Source: Pelodera strongyloides (Eukaryota > Nematoda > Chromadorea > Rhabditida > Rhabditidae). From it: a stretch of 64,000 nucleotides of DNA. Below, in pieces: positions 45,871 through 59,900 of this stretch. Both the position numbers and the translations under genes were made by a program. Below the pieces are notes generated by a model, which saw only the letters and a list, made by a program, of their open reading frames with translations, was not told the DNA's origin and searched no databases. Where the stretch lies: assembly GCA_036852015.1 (NCBI GenBank), contig JAANDG010000135.1, positions 186,001-250,000 of the forward strand. Direction: 5' to 3'. Each line of letters opens with the position of its first letter. The first letter of the stretch is position 1.

Positions 45871-48059
45871 GCCGCCGCAGTGGCTACCCTCCTTTCTGCG
45901 CGGCTGGTTGCACAAAGGTCTTGCCGTCATTATTGTAAGAAAACAATGCCTCAGTGCCCGGGAATGTCCGTGAATTAGAGTTAATAATTTGGGTAACCCC
46001 GACTCGTTATTCAACTGTTTTTTTCTGCATTTCAACCGCCAAATGTACGGACAAGTGCGCGTTTTCAATGGAAAAAACGCATTGTCAGGAATCCGCTCGC
46101 TCCAAAGTATTACGTTTTCAGCACGAAACAATTTTACGTCATCATTTTATCTTTAATTTTCGTTTTTTCTTACCGGCCTCCGCTTTTACAATAGGAGAAT
46201 GGTGAACGAAAGCACCTTCAGAGCAGCTGCAAAATATAACGCGCGTAAACTACCGTAGCAAAAATAAACTATGTACACTATACTACAGTAGTATGCACAA
46301 AATATGTGGATTTTTTCTATTGAAAAAAATTTCGATTCGCATTCGATTCGCTTGGCTGATATGATTTTCATATTCGTTTAGTAGTGAATGTTTTAGTCTG
46401 TCATTCTACAATATGCTTGTGATTCTACGATTACATCAAAGCAGTTGCTAAGTTGTCTGAAGATAATTATGTATGTCTGATACACGAACAATAGTATTTT
46501 CAAATTTTCAATGTCCCTGACTCTGTTTCGTGTCTACACATCGCTCACGTGAAGAACACATTTCATGCTCTTTGATACTCTACGATAAATTAGGCTGAAT
46601 CTCTTGCTAATCGTCAGGTTCCGGTACATAGACTAAAAATAATTTCGTGTGAAGGTGGAAACGGTATTTCATTTGATGTTTTCCAATTTGCCACATTATT
46701 ACATGCACAAACCTTCCCTTTCCCAAATGATACGTTCAACTTCTTTATTACCAAGCTTGCGGCATTTATGCAGTTCCAGTCAATTTTGCTTACTTGTGCA
46801 TTTGAGTTTGCACTTCTGCTACAAAATAGACCTTCTATTGATCTCTTCACGTAAGCGGTGTGTTATACAAACAAAAGTGGCATGATGTTCTGGTTCCGGA
46901 TTCTGGCCTAGCTTTTTTTTTTTGTCACTGTTTTATTGCAGACTTATGCTTTAGGTAATATAATTTGTTTACTAGACAGACTAGACTGACAACCACTACG
47001 TTTGACACACCATGACACTTTCTCATGAGGATGAGCTAGTATCTGGTATGGTAGTGCGCACGTATATTTTGCACTTGCATATATCAACCCAACATTGTTA
47101 TACAACTTTTTTGTTCTTATGTTCCTTTTGTTTACGATGTATTAGTATTCGTTGGCAACTGTTTACCTGATTAATTTGTCTTCATGTCTCCGGAGATTTA
47201 GCAATTACATTGTTGTTCGACTGCTTAGTTATTTATCTCGTCTGATCTATGTTATCCTCAGATTTCTTTTCAGGCAACAACGGTTACTTCACACGTTCTT
47301 TTTGTGTTGTTATTGTCAGTGGTATAACATGTGAGTCGTTTTTAGTTTTTGTTCACTTTACTTTTTGGTATCTTCAGTCTTTACATATTTGCCCATATCT
47401 TTATAACTCTATGACTTATTTTATCATTAGGTGGAGTGAAGGAGAAACTAACGGCTATTTTTGAATTTTATCCGTTTGAGTGTTGTGCTGTTTGAAATGT
47501 AGTAGTTGTAAACGTATGCTTTTTACTGTTTCTGTCTACTGAATTCAACTTCAAATTTCAAATTCAAAAAGTGTCAGTAATTTTTGCACAGCACATCTAC
47601 CTTCAGTGGTTTGTTGATCTTTTGCGTCATAGGCAATAGGCATTGCGGTCTTATGTGTCTGTGTATACCTGCAGTCTCTCGAGCCACGTCACACAACTGT
47701 CAGTCTCGATCCATCTCCTTATGTAATCTGCATCTAACGTTTCATCACTGGTCACTCACTCTCCTTTCAAAAGTGTCTCTTTTGATTTAATCGCACTTGT
47801 TCCCGTTCCCAGACGGGGCGTGGTACTTATTATGTTGCAAGCTTGCCTGAAGGTACGAAAAATCGATGTTCATTTCTCATTTTTTCATTTATCTTTTTGT
47901 TGTCCAATGTCCAAGCAGACGAATGACAAAGTAAGGCCTAGTCGTCTAGTAAACACTTTTTCCGTGAACTTCATTCTTCTTCTTCAGTGCTTCAAGGAAA
48001 TTATGGGGTTTTAGGAGGAAATTCCGGGAGTTCTTTGCTATTTTAGCATAATTTCTTCA

Positions 48060-48187
48060 TTAAAGCGAAATACTGGCCGGTTTTTGAAACGCATCGCGGA
48101 CAACTCAGTTCTTAAGTATTCATGCTGAATGCTGGTGTCCCAGGTGTCCTCGATGCGTTTCAAAAATAGGCTGTTATTTTCCTTTAA
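48060..48187. mobile_element. Family A MITE, internally shortened
   Basis: TTAA edges, opening TTAAAGCGAAATACTGGCCGG and closing GGCTGTTATTTTCCTTTAA. The middle third seen in other family A copies is missing, leaving 128 bp. It is the only palindromic MITE noticed in the T-rich region. Confidence 0.75.
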
Positions 48188-49920
48188 GTTCTATTATATT
48201 TCATTCAATAGTACTTACAACCTTTTTCACTCTACCAGAAAATAGCGCATAGCATTTATGGGGATGGGTATTTTATATGACTTATTATTTATTGTCGGAT
48301 TTCATTTTGCAACTTTATTCTTCAAAAATAGTGCATAGCATTGATAACTATAAGTTCGGAACTAGTATTCTAATAGATTCTAGTTCTGTCAAAACATGTT
48401 TTGATTGTTTACTGAAACACTGAAAGGTCGTAAACAATTGTCAACAAAAGCCTCATCTAGGAAACTTGATTAGATTTCACCATTAGATTGTGGACAGGAA
48501 TTGGCTGGCTATTAAATCCGGTTATTGTTCTTACACGAGTAAACTTTACTTTTAAGCTTCACCAATAAGGTTTCAGCGAATGACTACTTATGTTAAATTT
48601 TTCTCAGTGACTTGTGACTATCATTGTTACTGACTTTGTCACTTTGTCTTGTGATTGTCACATTCACAACTTTAGTAAACTTTAGTTTCCTTATTTGCAA
48701 CAAGCCTCCATTGATATCCAACACCTCACCATTGCCATTGCTCCATAAAAGTATTAGAGTATTTCGCAATATTATTATTCGTGGCGACATTGTGAAATGC
48801 TGTTGGCAGGAAATTCAATTTAGAGTGTGAGAGCCGGGCATGAGCTTTATTTCAAGTCAATATGTGTTTAACCTTGTTTAACACAAGATGTCGTGTTTCA
48901 ACCTTGGTATGTATCACGAAACATTACTTTCAATTAGTGAGTTGTACGCACCGACAGATGCTAAACGTCATGCTTCTTGTTTTTGTTCAAAGCAAAGTAA
49001 AGTGCGTTTATTTATTTCTCTGCTTTTCCTCCCAGCCCTGCAATCTCTAACCGCCCACGTGTTGTTGTTGCACACGAATAGTATCGCACGATTTTGCAAT
49101 TGCAATATTTACATTCCGAACGGGCTTTTGTTTTTTGTTTTCGTATCTTTTTTTTTCTGCGCAGCTGCAGACATGTTTTCTTTCCACTTTTTATTATTCA
49201 CATGTCCTTCTTGGGTTTGGACTCCATATCCCTCTCATGAAAATCCATTTTGAATTTTGAATTTTGAATAATTTCGATGGATAGCTAGATGCTAACTCGA
49301 AATACCCTGTACCTCTCGCCGGGTACTGGATACTCATTTTTGCTATGTGTACGATTTATATCATCTATATCAAGTGAACTTAGTGAATGAAATAATAAAT
49401 GTACTAACATGTAAGCCAACCGGATTCGCTAGAGCTAGAGTAAATAAGGCTCATAGGTTACATCTGAAATATAGTTAAATTACTAAACTGAGAAGGTCGG
49501 GTTTTACTGTTTTGTTTAAAATTACTAAACTGAGAAGGACGGGTTTTACTGCTTTTTTTATCGCATGTTTTGCCAAATTAATTCTTTTCATTGAAAGTAT
49601 GCACGATTTCGCGGTATCTGTATCAGTTGTTAAAGTTTACGCTGTACTGTCTATTCTTTTGCACGAAGCTTGCAGCCTGTTTACGCTTAAATACTTTGTT
49701 TTGCGAGTTATTTTATATTTGTGATCCATCTTCCAACCCAGAAATTATCCCTTTTGGTGAGGGGCGTCCCTGGGAGCTTCCTCTTGGGAGTTGGGAGTTC
49801 ATAGGAAAAGTAAGGGAGAAAGGGAGCTTGTCTATTTGTGCTGGATTTGAACAAAAGGCTCATCCCACTCCAAAAATTCACCTTTTTGTGGCCCTATGAC
49901 GTCACTCAGTTTCTTTCGAT

Positions 49921-49941
49921 CTCTCTCTCTCTCTCTCTCTG
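49921..49941. repeat. (CT)n microsatellite
   Basis: About ten CT repeats in a run, within the T-rich region. Confidence 0.9.
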
Positions 49942-52900
49942 CTTGTCGCTTTTTTTTATGTTGGTTTCCAAGAATGCTTATTTCTTTACTTACATATTGT
50001 ATTGTGCTCGTGCTCGGAATCCGAAAACAAGACCCATCCATAATCCATATCGTTGTCAGCTGAGGACGGGCACTTTTTGATCCCTTGTCACTTGTCAGGC
50101 ACGTGTTGGGAAGCACAAGCTGCATAATAGAGTTCCGGTAGGGTGGTTGCTTTTTGTTGTTGTTTATTATCCAGCTTCACCTATGCTGATATGTACTACT
50201 CTATGCTCCCTTTTTGAGATCTAAGAATATGAAGGTCCCAATGTTTCAGGTCATGATTAAGAATATAATTGGGCTCACTTTGTGTTTTAAGATTGATGTC
50301 TATGTTTTACTTGCACGGGTTGACCGTTGACGTGTCTTGACGTGCTTGTGTGACTTACTTTTCTGGGTTAAAGTATAAAGTTTCTAATAGCCCTTATCAC
50401 TGACCTTATCCGAAGGTGTGAGAGCGAAAAGGATGTCATTATGCCTTATAACCTAAAACTAGATCCGTGACCAACTTTTTCGTGTATTTTGGTGGCTTGT
50501 GATATTGTGTTCCGGATCAGATCATAAGATTGTTAAACAATTGGCTAAATCTTTTGTCTTTTCTTTTGTTTCCGAGCTTTCTCTCAACTGTTTCCTTTCC
50601 TTTTCTTATTTTCTTTTCACTCTTATGGCAACTGACAAATACGTCACAGATCATGCCGTATCGTCCACCACGTGGTAGTTCACACTCACTCTTTTCTGTA
50701 TTTTGAGCTCTCAGTTTCTCAGTTCAAGTGATCAGTCATATGGACCAGGTTTATTTTATTTTGACTCCACCCTTATTATGATGTATTCGGGCTTTGACTT
50801 ATTATCTGAACAGTTCGGGTGCTTATCAGAGTTCTGCTGTTTTATGGTCATGTCTTAGACTTGTTTGGTTTTGGTTCAGCGGACGTTGTTTCTGATCTTA
50901 TGATCTATCTTTAAGTGAATTACTGTTTAAAATTAAGTGGATTCTAGACCTGATGAGTCTGATCGTGATGTGATGGTAAGAGTAACTAAAATTTAAAATT
51001 ACAGTACATTTGTATATTAAAAGTAACACCTATTCAGTTTTATTTATCCGGCTTTCGGGTGAATCAACTATGTACTACGTGTTGGTTTAGTGGTTTAATG
51101 TTATTCATAGCATAAAGCACCCCGCCAAATGCGGAAGACCATCTCCCGGACTCCCGGCCTCCTGGCAGGGTGAATCATCTCCCGAAAAAATTGTCAGAGG
51201 TCAACCCATAAACCGAAGGCGTTACATGCAAATTAGGCGAAATCATCTCCCGCTGAAATCGGCCGAAGGCACGTACCACCTCCCCTAAGTTTTGAGATGC
51301 GGACCTAATTTATCCCAGATTGTTATTTGACGTATGTGTGGTTTAATGTTATTTGATGTTTGATCTCGCACGCGTTTATCCTTTTGTCGTATCGTCCAAT
51401 ATTGAAATTTGAAATGCTAGCCATCCCACCATTCAACTTGCTCGACTGAATGATCTTTTTTCTTTATAGTTCCGGTACGCCCCCCCCCTAGCTCTAGGTT
51501 GGGCACCCCATTTTTTACGGCTTTTTTCGGCACTGTGTTTTGTGATTATCGTTTACACTTTTACACCTACACCAGCTCTTCCTTTCACTTCTTTTTGTAA
51601 TTTGTCCTTGGTAGTCCCCCCACGTGGTTGTCTGTGCTTTCTTTACAGACGCTATTAATTCTCTCTCAAACTATGTCACACTCATTTTTACGTACGATTT
51701 ATTGTTCTCTCCTTATCTGTTTCATTTTTTGATAGAAATCATAGAAACTAGATTAGCGCGTGTTTCAGGCATCATGTGAAGCTGTCTTGGAGGCGGCACG
51801 TCGAAAATCAAGGTTTATTTTTTTTTTTTTTGACTTTGTGACTTGATTTGAGTCTTGGGATTTTTAATATTAGGTTACAAATATTGTTAGAAAACTTTGG
51901 AACTGTATATTTTTTGCCTTCTTGCGTTCTTATTACGTAATCTGATCGACGTTGTGTTGTACACAAATTTATTTTATGTGACAGCCTTGTGTACTCAAGT
52001 GCAGAGTAATTAATTAATGAATGATGTGTTTTGTGTGCTGGTTTATTGACCACCTTCTTTACTTGATTTTTTATCTTGGAATTTGTAAGCCTTATAATTA
52101 CGCCTTTGGGTAATTTACTCACACGAAAATTAGTAAGCCTTATAATTACGCGTTTCGGCAATGTACAGGACAACGCGGGTCGATTTATCCCACTGTTGTA
52201 TTTGCACAGCATATAGTGCACGTCTGCATGCATTTTTCGAATTCTTTCTTTCTATTAATTGGATATTCGTGTGAGTAAATCTCCTTTCCTGCTTTCTGTG
52301 ATTGCCACGTTTGTTTGAATAATTCTTGAACATTCGATCTTTTAAATATGCCTTTTCTTAATTTTTTAGATATATTTTAAATACCGGATGTATTTTATAT
52401 TTATTTTACCCGTATATTTTTTCCTCATTCTTCGAATATTTTATGCTAGGTTTTTGTTTAAATATTGGATGTGTGGAGGAATTTTGCATTTGAAATTTGA
52501 ATTTGAAAATACGGCATGTTTTTCGCTGGCCGATGGCCGGCTTGTCTCTATCCGAAATGCCCAAAATATCCGCTTTAAATAGGCTATGGGCCCGACTTGT
52601 TCTCCTTTTGCCAGAAAAGAACATCGATTTGTGGAGTCTTTCTTTCTTTCCGTTGCATCTTCGAAAACACTAGCAACTAGTGCGGCCCACGATTCCATTC
52701 CCACGAAAATCAATGGGAACTGGGAACTTTGCACAGCTGTTTTTTTTTTTCCTTTTATATAATTAGAATACTTTGATTTTGGTATATGATTTCTTTCTTT
52801 TTGTGTGATGTTATAGCTATCCGTCTCTCTACTCTCTCTTCTTTACGTCACACAAGTCAGTCTAATCTTATGTAATGGAATCTTCAATATGCTTAAGAAT

Positions 52901-53450
52901 TTAACAGACAAGTTTCTATTTTTTTTTGATTTCTTTAAGTTGGAAACTTGTTTGTCGACTGAAAACTGAGACTGAACGTTGTGTTTTGAAGCTCGTGTTT
53001 CGTCCGTGTTTTTTCGCGAGTTCTTTTTTTTTCGTGATGTTTTTCCCATTAATTTTCCGCTTTTCAGATAAAACTCTAATATTCATCCAATGGAATGGTC
53101 TTTTCAACAATATCAGCCGTTATTGCATTTCTACTCTCACATGTACGTTTTTTTTCTAAAAAAATTTTTTTTAGCTTAATTTGCAGATAGTTTTGTTTCG
53201 TATGTGTATTTTTGTGAATCCAATTAAACTGGATTAATCCCTTTTATTGTTTATTATTATTATTTAAATAACAAATGGTTGATATTAGCCAAAGCCATTT
53301 AGTTAGTGTTAGATGTAGTGACATTTTGTGTATGTTCTTTGTTCATAAGAACATTCCAGAAATTGTTGTGCAGTGTGCCAACACATCTGCTCACATTTTA
53401 CTTGAGACTTCGGCGAGATATTACGCTCAAACGCCCAACTAGTATTTGTA

Positions 53451-53546
<96 letters not shown>
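53451..53546 (+). repeat. Uninterrupted run of 96 G
   Basis: Ninety-six consecutive G on the plus strand, flanked by unique sequence (AGTATTTGTA before, TACGTTCATA after). It lies about 360 bases before the first recognised NTE exon. It produces a poly-Gly frame that is not a gene. Confidence 0.95.
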
Positions 53547-53547
<1 letters not shown>

Positions 53548-53909
53548 ACGTTCATAGGTTACTGTCAGTGGGTTTATAGGTTAGTGGTAATGGGGGTAGT
53601 GTCAAAAGATGCGTGGTGCCTGTCAAAGGGTGTCAATGTGTGTCAGTGTCTGAAAATGAAGAGCAAACCTTCACTGTGTTATGTTTTGTACAAAAGCAGA
53701 AACTGCACGTGATGTTTTGTTCGCATCGCAATACGTGCTTTAGCGGCTGAACCTGTTCGAATAGTCGTTTTGTTGTATAAAACAGGGTAACGTGGTCGTG
53801 TAGTTTTGCGCATCGTTCAATATTTGTACTTACTAAGTTACTATGCGGTTGTCCTCAAGCACGTAAGGTTTATATTTGACTTTGTCACTTTAACTTTCCC
53901 CATTTTCAG

Positions 53910-56900
53910 TATATTCTGACTGGTTTTGTGGTGTTAGTGGCTTCACTGGCCTACTTTATCCTCTCGCCAAGTTCTCTTGATGGAAATTCTGGATCGTCTA
54001 CACCAAAAGGTTGGTTCTGAGTTTTGGGTTTTCTTTATTTTCGAAATCGTATGCACGGAGCCACTGTTGTGCATGACCTCTAGTAATTTTTATGATTTCA
54101 ATGAAACATGGTGATTGTGCAATACTGCACTTTTGGCTGGTATACTGAAAACCCACCTTTTTTTCGCTTCTCTGCACGTGCAGTCTGGTGTTTTTTGTAC
54201 TTGAAGTTGAATAACATGTACTTTACGGTTGTGTTTTTTTTTTCATTCTTAATTCTTACACTTTAGCTTGTGTGAAAGCGGAGGTAATAAATCGAGGTTT
54301 GGTATGTCTTCTCATACATATGAAGTTAACACATTTGCCACAACATAACACTAGTCGTTAATACTTTCATGTTTATATTCATAGTGTTTGTTATTCCGGA
54401 CATTCCGGAGTTATATTCATGTGTTTGTTATTCCGGACATTCCGGAGTTATATTCATGTGTTTGTTATAAGAAAAACTTAAATTTAATTTCCAGGAACTC
54501 CTCCCCGCCACGCATCTATTCCAGAAACAGACGAAAACGATGCCCCAACAAAGGTTTGTTCATTCAGTTGATATGCTAAATGATGTCTTATTGCAAGGGT
54601 GCAGGTTGGTGCGTAAAAACACGCAGGCACCACCTCCGGATTGTCTTTGATCACCTCCGGAAGCATTTCCAAATTTATACATTTGACGAAACTTGGTGTT
54701 CTATGAAAGCGGTCTCTAACTAAGCTAAGCAAACCACCTCCATTAACGTACGGAAATTATACCCTGAGGTCATATTCGCCACTCTCATTCCTTTGGGGAA
54801 ATATTCCCTGGGGACAGAAATTGGTGAATGTGGCCTCTGATGACGTGATAGAGCTGTCACTATTTGCTTGTCAGGGTTTTATAGTTTTATTATTATATTC
54901 TGAATCTTTCTTAAAATTGTTTTCTGTTCAGGCGGCCGAAGCTCTCCGCGGTGGTCACACTTCTACACATAGAAGAATGCGCAAGAGAGATTGGGCCAAG
55001 AAGATATACAGAAGTTTCATGGTTAGTTTTTTTCAAAACTCTTACTTTTATTTATTCTTTTCCGTTTTTTTCAGTAGAATACTTCAGTTTTTATATGTGT
55101 TTCCGAATATTAGTATAGGGTCTGTTTTCATTTTCGTACGTGAACGACGTTTGCTCATTATTGATTGATAGAAGCTAAACTAGGATATGGCTCGTGTTAT
55201 TAATAGATGTTTAGTTATCCGATTCTACAGATCAGTCGGATTGTGTAGGTGTTCTATCGCTCTAACTTTAGTATTGTTTGTTTTTTGTAGTTTGTAGTTT
55301 GTTGTTGTGATTCGGGAAGTTTAGTGTTCCTTCTTTTTTAGTATTTTTTGTAGGTTTGTAGAATCGTAGAATGTAAACCTGCCTGGCTGTCCTTATCTGT
55401 ATTCTGTCGAAAGCCTTGAAGTATTTGGTGTGATGTGTTTACCCTACGTAACGTGTTATCTGTTAGTTTGTTAACCTTTAAAAATGCGCTGAACTCTGGA
55501 CTGGTTCTTTTGGATGAAATAGCTATAGCATGTAGCCGGCTTTTTTGAGCTTGATGTATATTGTATACAGGGCGGCTAGTTCATGAATAGTTTTCCTTTT
55601 GAACGTGGTAAACATATGAATGATTCATTTTGTTGTGTAATTCTTGTATGAAAAGCTGATTGCGAGGTGAATTTATTAGCGTACTTTTATTTTTGTGCCT
55701 ATACTGTGCATTTTGACGTTGTAAAATCCGAGGATACGGGAAAGTGGTAATGTTTTCGTTTGATTTGTACACGTTACTTGCAATACTTGATTTGTTTCTT
55801 CCTACATTACAATTGTTTTTCATTCAGAATGGAGAATCGCCCGGTCGTTCCACTCCAACGGACGAATCAGATGACCGCGAGAGGAGAAGGCGCATCAAGA
55901 GAAGACATTCTTCCGCGGGACCATTGCAGATGGCCAAGGAGTGAGTGCACTTGATTACTGTAAAACCTTTTGGGTTAGGGACTACCGTAGCCTTTGGGTT
56001 TTTAGGGGAGTATACGATACCGTACGCCGGTTTGTATGTAGTTCTGAGTTGAACATCGCTTGCTATATGTCAAATATAGTTTCATTCAGCTTCCAGTATT
56101 TGGTTTTAAACATACGATGACTAATTTAATGGACATTTGTCTTTGTTTTGTATCCAGTCCAATGTTTAGTTTCATCGCCCGTGGCCCAAAGAAATACTTT
56201 CGACAGACGTCGGAAGCCAATCGGGAGGCCCTTCCCCGTCCTCCGATGGAGTACTTTGAACCGGCCGACCTTCCCGAGATTCCGCAAAATCTGAAGCCAG
56301 AAATCTTCTACGTCTTGCACAACTTGAAGTAGGCATTACATTATTTTGGGGAACTGCTTTAAAGCGAAATACGGTCCGGTTTTTGAAATGCATCGAGTAC
56401 ACCAGCATTCTTATGCAGCTTATGCAAATGAACATAAATTGGAATAAAAAATCGAGCTAAATTCTAGTAAATTAGCATAAATACGCAGGAATTCAGTTGT
56501 CTACGATGCGGTTCAAAAACCGGCCGGTATTTCGCTTTACGCTTGTGTATTTGTCTTCTGCTGGTAAGTGTGATTTTTGTGTATTGTCGTGGTGACTACT
56601 GTAGTCAGATGTTCTTTGTTCAGAATGCTCGAATTGCCTCCACAATGGCGTCTTGATCCGAAAGAGATTGAAGTCCGCACTTATAAGACGGATGAGTATG
56701 TGCTGAGACCCGGAGACCCAGATGATGGGATGTATGTGCCAATTGAGGGCACATTGGCTGTTTATATTGCGGTGAGTGATGTGCTTTGGGCAGGGTTCTT
56801 TTTCGTGGTGAATTATTTTAAGCGATATAACATCTGGTTTTCGAAACGTATGTTGGGCGACTGCGTTACAATATTTTGTGTGCAAGTGATTATAATTAGA

Positions 56901-59900
56901 TTAAATATTCCGCAGTTATTTGCATACACTGCATGGGAATACAGCGTCCGGCGTATGTTTCAAAAACCGGCTGTTATCCCGTTTGGATTTCTTGGGCCTT
57001 TATTGCGCGACGTTCGTTGCTGATTATGCAAGAGGTTCGTATGTATTTGTATTGAAGTAATAATTCATTGCGATTTGCAGTGTTCGGAAGGTCGTGACAG
57101 CAAAGAGTATCTGGTGAAGCGTATCGGAAAGGGCGCCTCCTTCTTCTCGTTGTTGTCCATGTTGGACATCTTGATGAGCTTCCCTTCGGTCTTCAAGACG
57201 GTGTCGTTGAAAGCAGTCGAACCGACCAAAGTTGCCAAGTGAGCACTTTTGATCTTTTTTTTTGTCGTTGTATGTCTAGATTGGCATTTCTTTGGGGGCA
57301 GCTTGAGGCCATGTTTTCATTGTCGGTTTGTATGTTTTGTGAGGGAGGGTTGTCTGTATTTTCCCATGTTTATATTTCATGTTTTTCAGGTTCTCAATGC
57401 TTTCCTTCGTGGAACATTACAAGAAGGATCCCCAGTTATGGGCCCGTCCTATTCAAATTGTCTGCACGAGACTTCTCCATGTAACTCTGACAACACTTCA
57501 TCAGTACATGGGATTGTCTTCGGAGCTGATGAAACCTGTAAGTCAAGTTGTGGTTGACTAACTTTAAAGCATTTTTATGGGGTTTGCAAGTATGATGAAC
57601 CTTATCTTGGAACAGGAACTATACGAGAAATTTTTTTTTATATGCATTCGTGCAGAAATACGGTAGTATTGCCAGAATCACACCGAATTTTTGGATACTT
57701 GCAAACCCCATTATAATTCTTTGACGGAGTCAAACCGTGTTTCAGGGTATGCATGTCTATTGCTAACATTTATTATATTATATCAGTCAGATTTTACATT
57801 TTTATTTTGCACATTTACATTTTTGTGGAAGAGTGATAATTTGATATTGTTCAGTGTCTCCACCACCCTGACGACCGTAACAGTAGCATCCATTCCACTA
57901 AAGGACTGAAGGACGCAGTGGACAAATTGAAGCAGAAGAGGCAACAGGCATCTGAAAGTAGGTTTTGCTATTGAGTAGTTTTGTGAATTGCCATTTTCTG
58001 ACTATCTGAATATTAATAATAATTATTGGAGGGAGGAGGTTGTTAAATGTTTGATATTGCCAACACAGAGTAAATTGTTAGATATATGCCAACCCGTTTT
58101 TGAAGTATATATGCCAACGCAGAGTAAAATGAGGATTTTGCTGTTTTATTGGAGGTGGTGGTTATTAAGTTTTTATTGATCTGAAGTTCTGAAGTATAGC
58201 TTGAACCATTTTAGTTGACGCCCATGATCAGCTGGTTCTTGGAAAGAAATGGTTCGCCGAGGCCCTTCGCCTGAAAATGGAGGATTTGGTGCTTCTCAAC
58301 GACGTTGAAATCGTCCACTTTCAGAACAATGAAATTTTGGTGGAACAGGGATCTGAGGAAGAACAACTATATCTGGTGCTCAGTGGAAATGTATTGCACA
58401 CGCAGGTAAGTGTTTGATTTGTTATTCCCTTTGCACAGTACAGTAATCCAATAATAGGCATTCAGTGTGATTTTAGTACAATTTATACTGTGTTTATGTC
58501 TGTCAATAAGTCAATATTTTGATTTTGAAGTTGTTCGATTAATCGAGACCTTTTTGTGATTTGAGATTTTGAGAAGTTTTTTTATATTCAAATTTAGGAC
58601 CCTGTTTTTGATGAGGAAGCAGAGGAGGAAGAAGAAAAGTGGGCAGCAGTTGTCAATCCAAAAGAAATAATCGGAGGATTACAGGTACAAATATCGATTT
58701 TTAACGCTTTTGTTTTATTGGCATCTGCCCGCAGTATACACTCAGCGTGTATGCTGCGAGCTTTGTTTTTCGTGTTGGCGTACTCCATGTGTATTACGGT
58801 AATAGTTTAGGTATTGACCAACGAACCTGCGTTTTACAACTACAAAGCAAAGGGCCCAGTTGTATGTGCACTTCTCAAGAAGGATTCAATCAATGAGTTA
58901 GTTTTTGTTTCTTTGGTTAGGTTAGAATGTATTATGGTTATGTAGTGTACCTTTGTACGCGTACCAATTGTTATTTGAGCTTTGGATTGACTTCAGTGTC
59001 AGTGTGTTTGCGATTACATTCTTGTATCGTTTAATTGTTGCTGTTTATTGTTCAGACTTTTGGAGAAGCGTCCCGGGGTCTTCCTCCCCATTGCCCATTC
59101 AGTTTTGAATAGATTGTCGCCATTTGTTAGAGGTGTCGATTTTGCTTTGGACTGGATTCTACTTGATTCTGGACAAGCTGCTTACAGGTACTTGGTCTTG
59201 AATACATGTATGGACATACTAGTTACTGAATACGTAGACCGTTATATTAGCTTTAGCTCATTAGCTGAAGCCACAACCACACGAGCAAGATTGCAACTCA
59301 GGATGGGCTTCTTGCATGCATGTACGAATGAGTTAACCATCGGGTCTTGTATTTCTTAAATGGGTCTCTTACTGCATAAGGGATTGAATCCAATACGAAA
59401 CCTTTTTGTTGTTGCAGAGCTGGAGATGCTGCTGACTGTATGTATGTCGTGTTGTCTGGACGTCTGCGCTCAGTCGAAAAGAAGACCGTCATTGAGGAAT
59501 TTGGAAGAGGAGACGTACTGGGAATGGTATGAGAATGAGAAGCGTTGTTTATTATTGTGGAATTGGTAAATATCGTATCTGAGTTGAGGATTAGCACACG
59601 GTTGGCACAGGATTACTATACTGTGCCAGTTAGCACAAATTATGTAATTGCAGGTTGAATTGCTGCAAAAGAAACCGCGTTCCACTACAGTACTGGCTGT
59701 CCGTTTCTCTCAATTGGCCAGAATCCCAGAAGGACTTTTAAATTTCATCAAGCTGACCTTTCCCCAGGTTTGTATATTGGTATCGATCGTTGTTGTAAAT
59801 ATTTGTAGCCAAGTAGTCCTTCGAGAACGGCGTGCGTATCTTAGTGTGCTAGCGTTTTATTGTTACATTTCCACATTTCATGCTCAAAACAGATTATTTG

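Larger units (their letters stand above)
46600..53450 (+). other. T-rich, gene-poor region upstream of the NTE exons
   Basis: About 6.8 kb in which T clearly exceeds A on the plus strand almost line by line, with many TTTT and CTTT stretches. The same skew is seen in the NTE introns that follow. No exon with recognisable protein was found. A plausible reading is one or more long 5' introns of the NTE gene; intergenic sequence is the alternative. Confidence 0.4.

Noticed and set aside
53306..53557. Open frame ending in a long glycine run
   Set aside because: Produced by the run of 96 G.
54267..54283. 17-bp micro-exon between the first two recognised NTE exons
   Set aside because: It has good splice sites, but including it breaks the phase with the exon at 54495, which joins directly to 54009.
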